Source: Thermoplasmata archaeon
Lineage (GTDB): Archaea; Thermoplasmatota; E2; DHVEG-1; B18-G2
Reading direction: 5' to 3'
DNA: 6,764 nt
Assembly (NCBI GenBank): GCA_003651105.1
Contig: QMTN01000021.1
Location: forward strand, 1-6,764
Shown: positions 1 to 6,468 of the stretch, one piece after another
Numbering within the stretch: the stretch's first letter is position 1
Layout of the letters: every line of letters begins with the position of its first letter
Made by a program: the position numbers and the translations under genes
The notes under the pieces: generated by a model
What the model was told of the DNA's origin: nothing
What the model saw: the letters and a program-made list of their open reading frames with translations, nothing else
The model's database searches: none

Positions 1-60
1 GATGGGATGCACTCAAACAACTACCAGCCCTGTTCCTTCCAATTAGTAAATAACAAAATT

Positions 61-79
61 CTATATATAAAGTTTTCGC
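61..79 (-). promoter_or_regulatory. Strong BRE+TATA promoter pointing off the left edge
   Basis: On the minus strand this reads GCGAAAAC followed by TTTATATATAG. This is close to the archaeal pattern of a purine-rich BRE just upstream of a TTTATATA box. It lies 15 to 33 bases past the lsm stop codon and points away from it, so it should serve the next gene to the left. Spacing of about 26 bases from the box centre puts the transcript start near 41-43. No ATG follows in the remaining 40 bases. A GTG at 12-10 is possible but has no well-spaced ribosome binding site. The gene served cannot be identified. Confidence 0.6.
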
Positions 80-93
80 TTCATTTTTGAATC

Positions 94-309
94 TTAAGCG
101 ACAGATATGCTTACGATGTTGCTACCTCTAATTATCACTGTCCCGAGCTTCTTTCTCGTATCCTCGATCCTCTCCTCGGTATCTTCCAAAACCAGATTCA
201 TGTGTTCATCATAACCTGAAAGTTTTCCCTCTAGAATCCTTCCGTCCTTCAACAGAAGAATCGTTCTCTGATTGATCGATTTTTGTAGCACGTCTAATGG
301 CAGAGCCAT
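94..309 (-). CDS. Archaeal Sm-like (Lsm/SmAP) RNA-binding protein
   Basis: This 71-residue protein has the length and layout of an archaeal Sm-like protein. These form ring oligomers that bind U-rich single-stranded RNA and act in RNA processing and turnover. A short N-terminal helix (PLDVLQKSI) leads into the Sm1 motif at about residues 17-48, with the signature GYDEHMNLVL in which D34, H36 and N38 fall at the RNA-binding loop. The Sm2 motif IIRGSNIVSI (59-68) carries the conserved R61-G62. The only plausible start is the ATG at 309. No well-spaced Shine-Dalgarno sequence precedes it; GAAGGTG is about 18 bases away. Translation from a leaderless or nearly leaderless mRNA is therefore possible, driven by the AT-rich box over the nadM stop codon (334-342). 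It could instead be the last gene of the lonB-nadM unit, since the gap to nadM is only 30 bases. Confidence 0.95.
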   Translation of the reverse strand: MALPLDVLQKSINQRTILLLKDGRILEGKLSGYDEHMNLVLEDTEERIEDTRKKLGTVIIRGSNIVSISVA

Positions 310-333
310 GATGATGGATAGAATAACACCTTC

Positions 334-342
334 TTAAATTTA
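334..342 (-). promoter_or_regulatory. Possible TATA box for lsm, overlapping the nadM stop
   Basis: The minus strand reads TAAATTTAA here, 25 to 33 bases upstream of the lsm ATG. That spacing would give a leaderless lsm transcript. The box includes the nadM TAA stop codon. The match to the archaeal consensus is only moderate, and read-through from lonB-nadM is equally possible. Confidence 0.35.
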
Positions 343-843
343 TTCCATGTAGAGCTTTCTCAACCTATCAACGCCTTTAACCTCTTCTATCACCCTCACA
401 ACCTCTTTGGGAAGGAAGCTCTTCCAGTCTCCTCCAGATACCATTGCTTTTCTGATCAACCTTCCCTTGCAGTTCTTTCCATGGAATAAAGGAACCCTGA
501 TGACCTTAAACCCCTTCTCCTTGAAGAGCTTCAGCGTTATGGGATTCCTAGCCAATACAACATCAAACCTTGGAACTATGGATCTGACATGCTCAACCCA
601 TCTCGAGTAATCATGGATGTCTGGTATAAAATAAATCTCGAAGTTATCTATACCCTCTCCCCTCAAGGATCTCTCTATCATCTCCTTCCTTTCATCTGCG
701 GTGAAAGGGTTTTCCCTCGTATTCGAGTACTGAGAGGATCCTATGCCTATGATGATCTTGTCAAACTCTCCAGAGAATCTTTTCACAACCTCAAGATGAC
801 CCTTGTGAAACGGCTGAAACCTTCCTATGAAAAGGGCTATCAT
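340..843 (-). CDS. nadM: Nicotinamide-nucleotide adenylyltransferase, archaeal NadM type
   Basis: The enzyme transfers AMP from ATP to nicotinamide mononucleotide, making NAD+ in the cytoplasm. The 167-residue length is normal for archaeal NadM. The nucleotidyltransferase signature is clear: GRFQPFHKGH (residues 7-16) contains the HxGH motif at H13 and H16. GIGSSQ (33-38) and NPFTADER (45-52) follow and are typical of archaeal NMN adenylyltransferases. The C-terminal phosphate-binding motif, usually ISGTxIR or ISSTxxR, is represented by CKGRLIR (125-131). Arg131 is kept but the Ser/Thr residues are replaced, which is unusual. The ATG lies four bases after the lonB stop. A GTGAT Shine-Dalgarno match (851-847) overlaps that stop, so the two genes are very likely co-transcribed and translationally coupled. 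The family call is secure from the N-terminal motif. Confidence 0.95.
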   Translation of the reverse strand: MIALFIGRFQPFHKGHLEVVKRFSGEFDKIIIGIGSSQYSNTRENPFTADERKEMIERSLRGEGIDNFEIYFIPDIHDYSRWVEHVRSIVPRFDVVLARNPITLKLFKEKGFKVIRVPLFHGKNCKGRLIRKAMVSGGDWKSFLPKEVVRVIEEVKGVDRLRKLYME

Positions 844-847
844 TCCA

Positions 848-2815
848 TCACTTCTTCGGTTCCACTATCCTCTTCTCCGATTCCAGTTCAACCTTTCCAA
901 CAACCTCCGGGGGTCTCATCCTCGAGAGCTTCTCCAGTAGCTCTTCCTTTCCATCTCCAACCAGCACATGTTCCAATGCCTCCCTCAGGGTCTCTACCGG
1001 TATGATCTCTATCTTGTCCCTGTATCTCTCATCTATGAGCACATCCTTTAGGTTCGATTTCGGTATAATCACTCTCTTGAGTCCAGCCTCCGCCGCAGCC
1101 TCCACCTTTGCAGTTATTCCTCCAACAGGTAAGACATTTCCCCTGATGCTAAGGGAGCCGGTTATCGCGGTATCCTGCCTGACCTTCACATTCTCTAGAG
1201 CGGATATTACCGCAGTTATCACCGAAAGGCTGGCAGAGTCTCCCTCAACACCCTCGTAGGTTCCGATGAACTGGATATGGATGTCGTGATCAGATATATC
1301 CTTACCCATGTATTTCTTGATGATGGCAGATATGTTCTGGACAGATTCCTTGGCGATCTCTCCGAGCTTTCCAGTAGCTATGATTCTACCTTCAGCTCTC
1401 GATCCAGCAGGCGTAACTTCTGCAACGATCGGTAAGACTATACCCGCATACTCGCTGAGAGATGGATCTGCAGAGTATACAGCGAGACCATTGACAACGC
1501 CCACTTCTGCCCCCTCCGTCTTGAAGGACTTGTACTCCTTTCTCGTCTCTATCGTCCTCGATGCAACCTGGTGCTCCAAAGATCTTGCTATCTCCTTAGC
1601 CCTTATAACATGCTCCCTCGTAACGACCTTCGCTCCCTCACTGGATGCAATATCTCCAGCAACCCTTATGAGTCCACCGAGCTCCCTCAGTCTGAGAGAC
1701 AGCTTTCCCTTCCTGCCAGCCCTCCTTTGTGCCTCCCTTATTATCTCCGCAACCGCCCCCTTGTCAAAATGGGGTATCCTTCCGTCCTTCACCACTTCTT
1801 GAGCAACAAACCTTATGAGTTTCTTCCTGTTCTCATCGGTATCATCCATGGTGCTATTTAGATAGACCTCGTAACCATAACCCCTTATCCTGGATCTCAA
1901 TGCTGGATGCATGCCTTGAAGAGCATCTAGGTTTCCAGCTGATACCAGGATGAAGTCGCAGGGCACCGGCTCGGTTTTGACCATCGCTCCGAAGCTTCTT
2001 TCGGATTGTCCCGTTATCTGGAACTTCTTTTCCTGAATAGCTGTTAAAAGGTGCTGTTGGGACTGCAGGCTTAAAGTGTTGATCTCATCTATATAGAGGA
2101 CACCTTTATGAGCCCTGTGGATCGCTCCCGCTTCAACAAGCTGATGGGGTGGTGTTTCGAGACCAGCGGACTGGAATGGATCGTGCCTCACATCTCCCAG
2201 GAGTGCTCCGGAATGGGCTGCGGTCGCATCTATGAATGGGGGTTTATCATCCTTCTCGTGACCAACCAGTAGTTTAGGTGTGTTCTGAAGCTCTATCCTG
2301 CTTGGAGACATCGCTCCTCTGGCGAGAAGCGCATAGATGAGGATTCCACCCAGGATTCCAAACAAGGCATACTCTGGATGTTTTGAGATAACAGAATAGA
2401 AGATGGATGTCAGTATTATCATGATCGAGAGGGACATGATGACGCTACTCTGCTGTTCGCTCTTCTTCTTTGCCTCCAGCTTCTTCTCCCTGACGATTTC
2501 CTTACCCTTACCAGCCGGAACAACCCTTATCAGTGGAGTATTTGGATCCTCCGGATTTGGATAGACGAGGATATCTTCCAGTTCCTCCTTTGGCAGGAAC
2601 TCTGTCATGGCTCTCGCCATCATGGACTTACCGGTACCTGGATCACCTATCAGCATGACGTGCCTCTTCTGCTTCGCCGCCTTCTTTATAACCTCCACAG
2701 CCTTGTCCTGACCGATGACCTGATCGATGAGCTTTTCCGGTACCTTGATCTCTGCCGTTGTCTCGAATTTTTGCTGTTTTATCCACTCGTCTATCGGTGG
2801 TAGTTCCTCGCTCAT
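848..2815 (-). CDS. lonB: Archaeal LonB membrane-anchored ATP-dependent protease
   Basis: This 655-residue protein is a full-length archaeal LonB, the membrane-bound AAA+ protease that degrades misfolded and regulatory proteins at the inner face of the membrane. Walker A is GDPGTGKS (57-64). As in archaeal LonB, a long insert sits between Walker A and Walker B and carries two hydrophobic helices (about 125-144 and 147-166) that anchor the protein. Walker B is GVLYIDEIN (238-246), with D243 and E244. Sensor 1 lies in ILVSAGN (289-295), and an arginine-finger region in LRSRIRG (306-312). The C-terminal protease domain has the Ser-Lys dyad: Ser527 in EGDSAS and Lys570 in [10 protein letters not shown]. 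There is no intein, although Lon genes of some other archaea carry one. GGGGAGA (2827-2821) precedes the ATG by five bases. It heads the lonB-nadM unit. Confidence 0.98.
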   Translation of the reverse strand: MSEELPPIDEWIKQQKFETTAEIKVPEKLIDQVIGQDKAVEVIKKAAKQKRHVMLIGDPGTGKSMMARAMTEFLPKEELEDILVYPNPEDPNTPLIRVVPAGKGKEIVREKKLEAKKKSEQQSSVIMSLSIMIILTSIFYSVISKHPEYALFGILGGILIYALLARGAMSPSRIELQNTPKLLVGHEKDDKPPFIDATAAHSGALLGDVRHDPFQSAGLETPPHQLVEAGAIHRAHKGVLYIDEINTLSLQSQQHLLTAIQEKKFQITGQSERSFGAMVKTEPVPCDFILVSAGNLDALQGMHPALRSRIRGYGYEVYLNSTMDDTDENRKKLIRFVAQEVVKDGRIPHFDKGAVAEIIREAQRRAGRKGKLSLRLRELGGLIRVAGDIASSEGAKVVTREHVIRAKEIARSLEHQVASRTIETRKEYKSFKTEGAEVGVVNGLAVYSADPSLSEYAGIVLPIVAEVTPAGSRAEGRIIATGKLGEIAKESVQNISAIIKKYMGKDISDHDIHIQFIGTYEGVEGDSASLSVITAVISALENVKVRQDTAITGSLSIRGNVLPVGGITAKVEAAAEAGLKRVIIPKSNLKDVLIDERYRDKIEIIPVETLREALEHVLVGDGKEELLEKLSRMRPPEVVGKVELESEKRIVEPKK

Positions 2816-2840
2816 GGTAATCTCCCCAAAAGATACCGTG

Positions 2841-2860
2841 TATAAAAATGTTAATATCGC
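2841..2860 (-). promoter_or_regulatory. lonB promoter region
   Basis: Two AT-rich boxes lie upstream of lonB on the minus strand: TTTTTATA (2848-2841) and CGATATTAA (2859-2851). The first matches the archaeal TATA consensus better but would start transcription only a few bases before the ATG, losing the GGGGAGA ribosome binding site. The second would start near 2829 and keep it. I cannot choose between them from sequence alone. Confidence 0.45.
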
Positions 2861-2872
2861 GAAAAAATAAAA
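2861..2872 (-). terminator. T-rich terminator after the four-helix membrane protein gene
   Basis: The minus strand reads TTTTATTTTTTC starting 20 bases after the TAG stop of the upstream gene. Archaeal RNA polymerase commonly terminates at such oligo-T runs without needing a hairpin. It separates this gene from lonB, which has its own candidate promoter just beyond. Confidence 0.5.
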
Positions 2873-2891
2873 GGTGAGGGAGATGGCTCGG

Positions 2892-3281
2892 CTAGTCCTT
2901 ACCGATATCCCATATTGCTCTTATCGCTAGCAAGCCGGCTGCCGGCGCTATGAAGACCGCCAGTGCCTTGGCGATGTTTTCGAACAGCCAGCCAACAGGT
3001 TTTGGTATCCCTCCAAACAGGGATGCTGTTGCTCCAATCCCAACGATCACTACCGCTGCTATCAGAAAGTTAGGGACCTCTTCCTTGGTGATGGTTCCGA
3101 GCCCAAAGAAGGCAACGATACCCACTATCAAACCCAGTATCGCTAGAAACGCCGAGATGTAACCCTCTATCTCTTCTGGTATGTATATCCAGAAGATGCC
3201 TGCTATCACTGCCACAATTATACCCACCAGGAAAGCCCAGCTTCCCGCCTTTGCGAGCAGTTCCTTCTCAGCTTTGGCCAT
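2892..3281 (-). CDS. Small four-helix membrane protein of unknown function
   Basis: I do not recognise a named family for this 129-residue protein. It has a charged N-terminus ([13 protein letters not shown]) and four predicted membrane helices at about residues 14-33, 41-62, 71-90 and 104-122. The helices are rich in Gly, Ala, Ile and Val. An acidic PEEIEG (35-40) lies between helices 1 and 2, and the protein ends in a short charged tail, IGKD. With lysines at the N-terminus, the N-terminus is probably cytoplasmic, and so, with four helices, is the C-terminus. Real coding is supported by a strong ribosome binding site, AGGAGGT (3294-3288) with a 6-base spacer, and a TATA box at 3337-3329 giving a leader of roughly 27 bases. 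It sits directly upstream of lonB in the same direction but appears to be a separate transcript. No function is claimed. Confidence 0.85.
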   Translation of the reverse strand: MAKAEKELLAKAGSWAFLVGIIVAVIAGIFWIYIPEEIEGYISAFLAILGLIVGIVAFFGLGTITKEEVPNFLIAAVVIVGIGATASLFGGIPKPVGWLFENIAKALAVFIAPAAGLLAIRAIWDIGKD

Positions 3282-3328
3282 CTTCCAACCTCCTCATCCC
3301 TCCTAGCAGAGGTAAAGTTTCTCCATCC

Positions 3329-3337
3329 TTTATAAAT
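3329..3337 (-). promoter_or_regulatory. TATA box for the four-helix membrane protein gene
   Basis: The minus strand reads ATTTATAAA. A start about 26 bases downstream, near 3308, would leave a leader of about 27 bases containing the AGGAGGT ribosome binding site. Spacing and consensus both fit an archaeal promoter. Confidence 0.6.
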
Positions 3338-3368
3338 GTTATCCAATCCACGAATCTTTAATTCGCTC

Positions 3369-3391
3369 AAAAACGAAATATTTGATCAAAT
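3369..3391 (-). terminator. Possible ndk terminator with a palindrome
   Basis: Downstream of the ndk stop on the minus strand there is a perfect 12-base palindrome, ATTTGATCAAAT (3391-3380), then CGTTTTTG with a run of five T (3373-3369). The T run could end ndk transcription. The stem would be only about four A/T pairs, so the palindrome is more likely a protein-binding site or chance. Confidence 0.35.
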
Positions 3392-3407
3392 TTTTTACCT
3401 TTTGACG

Positions 3408-3863
3408 TTATTCAGTGAGCCAGTCCTCATCTATCCTCTTGTAATCGCACAGTTCGTCCTTGCTGAACCAGAGATTGATCTCGAAATCAGCGGTTTCCTT
3501 ACTGTCAGAGGCATGAACCAGATTCCTTCCTATGAACTGAGCTAGATCTCCCCTTATCGTTCCCGGCTCTGCGTCCTGTGGATCGGTTTTACCGACCATC
3601 TTTCTGACCATCTCTATCACCCTGTATCCTTCCAAAACCATTGCAACAACCGGAGATGAGGTTATGTATCTTACCGTCGGCTCAAAGAATGGTTTTCCTC
3701 TGTGGACGGCATAGTGTTTCTCAGCCAGATCCCTATCGACCTTCAGCATCTTCATGGCGACGATCTTTATCCCTCTCCTTTCGAATCTCGATATTATCTC
3801 TCCGATCAGCCCCCTCTGTACCGCATCGGGCTTTATCATAACGAATGTTCTCTCCTTCTCCAT
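3408..3863 (-). CDS. ndk: Nucleoside diphosphate kinase
   Basis: The enzyme transfers the terminal phosphate from one nucleoside triphosphate to another nucleoside diphosphate through a phospho-histidine, balancing NTP and dNTP pools in the cytoplasm. The 151-residue length is standard. The N-terminal signature [20 protein letters not shown] includes Lys11, [11 protein letters not shown] (50-60) is typical of the family, and the active-site segment NLVHASDS (114-121) holds the catalytic His117. PGTIRGDLA (100-108) supplies the conserved nucleotide-binding arginine. The ATG at 3863 is preceded by AGGAGGTG (3876-3869), a full match to the archaeal anti-Shine-Dalgarno sequence with a 5-base spacer, which fixes the start. 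The upstream CPBP protease gene ends 40 bases away. A TATA-like box in that gap suggests ndk has its own promoter. Confidence 0.98.
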   Translation of the reverse strand: MEKERTFVMIKPDAVQRGLIGEIISRFERRGIKIVAMKMLKVDRDLAEKHYAVHRGKPFFEPTVRYITSSPVVAMVLEGYRVIEMVRKMVGKTDPQDAEPGTIRGDLAQFIGRNLVHASDSKETADFEINLWFSKDELCDYKRIDEDWLTE

Positions 3864-3868
3864 CGTCC

Positions 3869-3876
3869 CACCTCCT
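3869..3876 (-). promoter_or_regulatory. Consensus ribosome binding site of ndk
   Basis: AGGAGGTG on the minus strand, five bases before the ATG, is the strongest Shine-Dalgarno match in the window and fits a highly translated housekeeping enzyme. Confidence 0.85.
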
Positions 3877-3892
3877 ACCAGTATAAGGAAGA

Positions 3893-3901
3893 CATTTAAA
3901 G
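3893..3901 (-). promoter_or_regulatory. Probable TATA box for ndk
   Basis: The minus strand reads CTTTAAATG just after the stop of the CPBP protease gene. A transcript start about 26 bases from its centre would fall near 3871, at the edge of the ribosome binding site (3876-3869). The true start may therefore be slightly further upstream, or ndk may also be read from the upstream gene. Confidence 0.45.
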
Positions 3902-3903
3902 AG

Positions 3904-4590
3904 TTAACCTGACAGGTAATGGGCGGTGAGCATGGAAAACAGGTTGAAAGAGATGTGGGAAACGATGGATGATGTTAGGTTCTGACTTTTATAGACGATC
4001 CATCCGAAGACGATGCCAGCCAAGATGGGCAGGATAACTTGGTACACAATACCATAGGACATGTGGGCGAAGCCGAACAGGATGGATGACAGCAGTATAC
4101 CCAGATGTTTGTTCTGCCCGATGCTAAGCTTCTCCATGAGAAAACCCCTGAAGAATATCTCCTCACCACTCGATTGGATCACCGCTATGAAGATAATGGA
4201 TGGTAGCGAAAGGGTTCTCGCCAGCTCCTTAGCAACCGGGTTCTTGTACTCGATTCCGGATAGCTTGATGCAGATGGCAAATATCACGAGGAAGAAGATG
4301 ATGAATGCAAATCCCACGATACCGTATGCTATCGCCTTCCCCATCTCCCTGTTCCTCAGCTTGAGGTAATCGAGTATCTTTCCAAGATTCATTTCATCGA
4401 TAATGTACAACCAGCTCAGAGGGATCGAGGTGAGGATGAGGAATGTCAGGATGGAGTTCAGGATCATGGAGCTCTCCCTTATCTCTATACCTCTCTCCTC
4501 CGCCAGGCTGATGGCTGGCAATAGGTAGAACAGCCATATGAAGAGAATGAGTAAGAGTATGGGTATGGGTTTCAGTATCTTTTTCACCAC
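3904..4590 (-). CDS. CPBP-family intramembrane metalloprotease (Abi/CAAX protease-like)
   Basis: This 228-residue integral membrane protein carries the motifs of the CPBP (Rce1/Abi) intramembrane protease family. They are the EExxxR motif EEIFFR (E143, E144, R148), the FxxxH motif FGFAH (F172 to H176) and a third motif, HISFN (H212, N216). Glu143 and the two histidines are the expected catalytic or metal-site residues. About seven hydrophobic segments are visible: roughly 8-29, 44-65, 88-110, 128-141, 162-178, 183-200 and 205-222. The natural substrate is unknown; in the family, roles range from CAAX processing to peptide maturation and self-immunity. Two adjacent GTG codons (4590 and 4587) are candidate starts, and no ATG is near. 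The divergent TTTAAAAA box implies a transcript starting at or next to the first GTG, so it may be leaderless. Confidence 0.93.
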   Translation of the reverse strand: MVKKILKPIPILLLILFIWLFYLLPAISLAEERGIEIRESSMILNSILTFLILTSIPLSWLYIIDEMNLGKILDYLKLRNREMGKAIAYGIVGFAFIIFFLVIFAICIKLSGIEYKNPVAKELARTLSLPSIIFIAVIQSSGEEIFFRGFLMEKLSIGQNKHLGILLSSILFGFAHMSYGIVYQVILPILAGIVFGWIVYKSQNLTSSIVSHISFNLFSMLTAHYLSG

Positions 4591-4612
4591 GCTCCCCCTT
4601 ATCTCCTAAAGA

Positions 4613-4620
4613 TTTTTAAA
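4613..4620. promoter_or_regulatory. Shared TATA box between tRNA-Pro and the CPBP protease gene
   Basis: TTTTTAAA on the plus strand is centred 26 bases before the first base of the tRNA. Read on the minus strand as TTTAAAAA, the same box is centred about 26 bases before the GTG of the CPBP protease gene. Purine-rich AAAGA just upstream on the plus side resembles a BRE and suggests tRNA transcription is the stronger direction. Confidence 0.6.
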
Positions 4621-4642
4621 TCATTGGCTTAATCCATATCCT

Positions 4643-4715
4643 GGGCCCGTGGGGTAGCTTGGTATCCTTCCAGCTTGGGGTGCTGGTAACCCGAGTTCAA
4701 ATCTCGGCGGGCCCA
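4643..4715 (+). tRNA. tRNA-Pro (anticodon GGG)
   Basis: The sequence folds as a cloverleaf. The 7-bp acceptor stem pairs GGGCCCG (4643-4649) with CGGGCCC (4708-4714), with discriminator A4715. The D arm begins at 4652 with a GGGT strand; its stem is imperfect, with G-C pairs in the middle. The anticodon stem is CCAGC/GCTGG (4670-4674 with 4682-4686), enclosing a 7-base loop TTGGGGT whose anticodon GGG (4677-4679) reads proline codon CCC. The T stem is CCGAG/CTCGG (4691-4695 with 4703-4707), with loop TTCAAAT. There is no intron, and CCA is not encoded, so it must be added after transcription. The TATA box at 4613-4620 is correctly spaced. No clear oligo-T terminator follows. Confidence 0.97.
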
Positions 4716-4806
4716 TTCTCACTCCGAATGTGGATGATTATTAAACAAATTTTATATAAATAAAGTTCGATAATATTAACCAAATTAGATCAGCGGGTAT
4801 AAGCTT
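4716..4806 (+). promoter_or_regulatory. AT-rich promoter region of the surface protein gene
   Basis: The 91-base gap after the tRNA is strongly AT-rich and holds a good archaeal TATA box, TTTATATA at 4751-4758. Transcription would start near 4780, leaving a leader of about 27 bases. That leader has no convincing Shine-Dalgarno sequence; the last 16 bases before the ATG read AGCGGGTATAAGCTT with only a weak G-rich core. I see no other gene or structured RNA in the gap. Confidence 0.6.
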
Positions 4807-6468
4807 ATGAAGGGCATGGGAAGAGATCTGCTGATGCTGTGCATCTTCCTATCTCTAGTTCTACCCACATCCGTATCCGCTCTTCCCGAGCAGAAAATCC
4901 TGGAGATAAGGAAGCTGGTATGGGATGAGGAGCATGGGGTATGGAATGATCTGGTGTATGCAGATGCTGGAGATATCCTGAGATTCAGGATAGTTATAAC
5001 CTATCATGATCCGGATGGGAAGGGACCAAGTTACAAGATCAAGTGGATAAGCATAGAGGATAAGCTCTCTCCATATCTGGAATATCTTGGAAATGCAACC
5101 CTTGAGGAGAGTATCGTATCCGATGGTATCGTGAGGTGGGAGAATATCTCTGGTGTTGAGTTGTTCGATGGAGAGAGTTTCTCCTTAGAATATGATGTCA
5201 GGGTTTTGGGCGATGGTATTCATACGAACGTTGTAGAGGTAAGGGCATTCGAAACATGCCCTCACGTCTGGCATATCATGGAAGCAAGGGTTACCATCTA
5301 TGCGATAGACCATCCCGCATCTAAGGATAGGGATGTGGATGATGATGGTAATAACGAGACAGCGGTGGATACCAATCTTGATCTGAGGGACGGTTTTGAG
5401 GATTACCAAGATGGCGATAATTCATCCAGAGCGATCAAAACCATAGATGGAGATCTTGATGGTAAGAAGGATCATTTCATAGACGTAGATGGGAATAATG
5501 AACCAGATAGGTACTGGGATCCGGATGACGATATTCTATCGGATGTTGAATCAAGAGATGCTGATCACGATACCAAAAAGGAATGGATCTTCGATACAGA
5601 TGGAGATGGAAACAAGGAGAGTTACTATGATCCGGGCGATGGTAGTATACATCTTTTAGATATCACCCCACCGGTGGTCAGGATAATCAAGCCAGAGGAG
5701 GGGTATCTTTACAGGTATAACATAAAGATAAGAAGGATCCTGTTCGGAGTCACCAAGGTCATAGGACCTATAAATATAAAGGTCGATGCCAGGGATGATT
5801 CCGGAATAGATAGAGTTGAGTTCTACATAGATGGAGAGCTGAAACATGTAGATGATAGGGCTCCTTACAGCTGGTTCTGGATCGCAAAGCCTCTGGGTTT
5901 GGCTGAGAAACACACCATAGAGGTGAGGGCTTATGATATCTATGGAAACCTCCAGACGGATAGCATAACCGTTGTAAGATTGAGGAGCGGAGTATTTTTG
6001 GGCTTGGCTCTGCTCACCATGGGTTCTGGTCTGATTGCTGGAAAGCTGTTGGCAGAGAAACCGGAAGAACCTTCTCCACCCGCAGAGCCTCCGGCGGAGG
6101 TGAATGCACCACCCGTGGCATCGATTGATGTGGCAGAGAAGGGTTACGTGGGAGAGGAGATCATATTGAATGCATCTCATAGCTATGATCCGGATGGAGA
6201 GATAATAAGCTACAGGTGGGATTTTGGAGATGGAGCAATCGCGAAAGGCGAGGTTGTAACCCATGTTTACAAGGAGGCTGGAAGGTACAGGATAACCCTT
6301 GAGGTGATGGATGATGATGGTGAGACAGATACAGCTGAGGCTTACATAGAGATACTCCAGAGGGAAGGATCCATATCTGCAGGAAATGGTCTCATCTATG
6401 GTATTGCGGTTCTGGGCTTGATATCTTTAATCTTGCTGATCCTGTTGATTTTGAGGAGGAGAGGCTGA
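4807..6468 (+). CDS. Multi-domain cell-surface protein with Ca-binding-type repeats, Ig-like and PKD domains
   Basis: This 553-residue protein is probably exported and anchored to the cell envelope; its function is unknown. Residues 1-25 form a signal peptide with likely cleavage after SVSA. Residues about 30-167 resemble the beta-sandwich DUF11-type domains of surface proteins. An acidic stretch, about 174-280, has DxDxDG-type loops (D176/D178/D180, D214/D216/D218, D263/D265/D267) like thrombospondin type-3 or EF-hand Ca sites. Residues 287-391 look like a bacterial-type Ig domain (DSGIDRVEFYIDGELK). A hydrophobic segment (394-411) and a Pro/Glu linker (418-434) come next. A PKD domain (435-517) follows, with SYDPDGEIISYRWDFGDG as signature, then a membrane helix (527-549) and an RRRG tail. 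Five N-glycosylation sequons occur (N96, N113, N183, N205, N455). The start at 4807 gives a good signal peptide; M4 (4816) is an alternative. It is monocistronic and converges on the H/ACA RNA gene. Confidence 0.9.
   Translation: MKGMGRDLLMLCIFLSLVLPTSVSALPEQKILEIRKLVWDEEHGVWNDLVYADAGDILRFRIVITYHDPDGKGPSYKIKWISIEDKLSPYLEYLGNATLEESIVSDGIVRWENISGVELFDGESFSLEYDVRVLGDGIHTNVVEVRAFETCPHVWHIMEARVTIYAIDHPASKDRDVDDDGNNETAVDTNLDLRDGFEDYQDGDNSSRAIKTIDGDLDGKKDHFIDVDGNNEPDRYWDPDDDILSDVESRDADHDTKKEWIFDTDGDGNKESYYDPGDGSIHLLDITPPVVRIIKPEEGYLYRYNIKIRRILFGVTKVIGPINIKVDARDDSGIDRVEFYIDGELKHVDDRAPYSWFWIAKPLGLAEKHTIEVRAYDIYGNLQTDSITVVRLRSGVFLGLALLTMGSGLIAGKLLAEKPEEPSPPAEPPAEVNAPPVASIDVAEKGYVGEEIILNASHSYDPDGEIISYRWDFGDGAIAKGEVVTHVYKEAGRYRITLEVMDDDGETDTAEAYIEILQREGSISAGNGLIYGIAVLGLISLILLILLILRRRG
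5440..5646 (+). repeat. Two diverged acidic repeat units inside the surface protein
   Basis: Residues about 212-242 and 249-279 of the surface protein align as two copies with a period of about 37 residues. Each has a DxDxD loop, then KK and an aromatic residue, then DVDGN or DTDGDGN, then Y(W/Y)DP and a closing acidic patch (FIDVDGNNEP against IFDTDGDGNK; RYWDPDDD against SYYDPGDG). A more decayed copy may start near residue 174 (DVDDDGNNE). The spacing of acidic side chains suggests calcium binding that stiffens the stalk; this is inferred from the pattern. Confidence 0.6.

Noticed and set aside
1308..1802. Plus-strand open frame of 164 codons opposite lonB
   Set aside because: The opposite strand encodes conserved LonB sequence throughout; the plus-strand translation has no recognisable domain and no expression signals.
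848..2815. Intein within lonB
   Set aside because: The frame runs continuously from Walker A to the Ser-Lys dyad with a normal family length of 655 residues; there is no inserted Cys- or Ser-led block.
4664..4681. tRNA anticodon read as TGG with the loop shifted by one base
   Set aside because: That register breaks the anticodon stem. Pairing CCAGC with GCTGG gives five perfect pairs and anticodon GGG.
4716..4746. Possible C/D box RNA just after tRNA-Pro, from the GATGAT near 4733
   Set aside because: No proper C box (RUGAUGA) and no CUGA D box at a suitable distance; the region is better explained as an AT-rich promoter.
5656..6264. Minus-strand open frame of 202 codons inside the surface protein gene
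   Set aside because: It lies wholly opposite recognisable Ig-like and PKD domains, is rich in Cys, Arg and Ile as shadows often are, and has no promoter or ribosome binding site.
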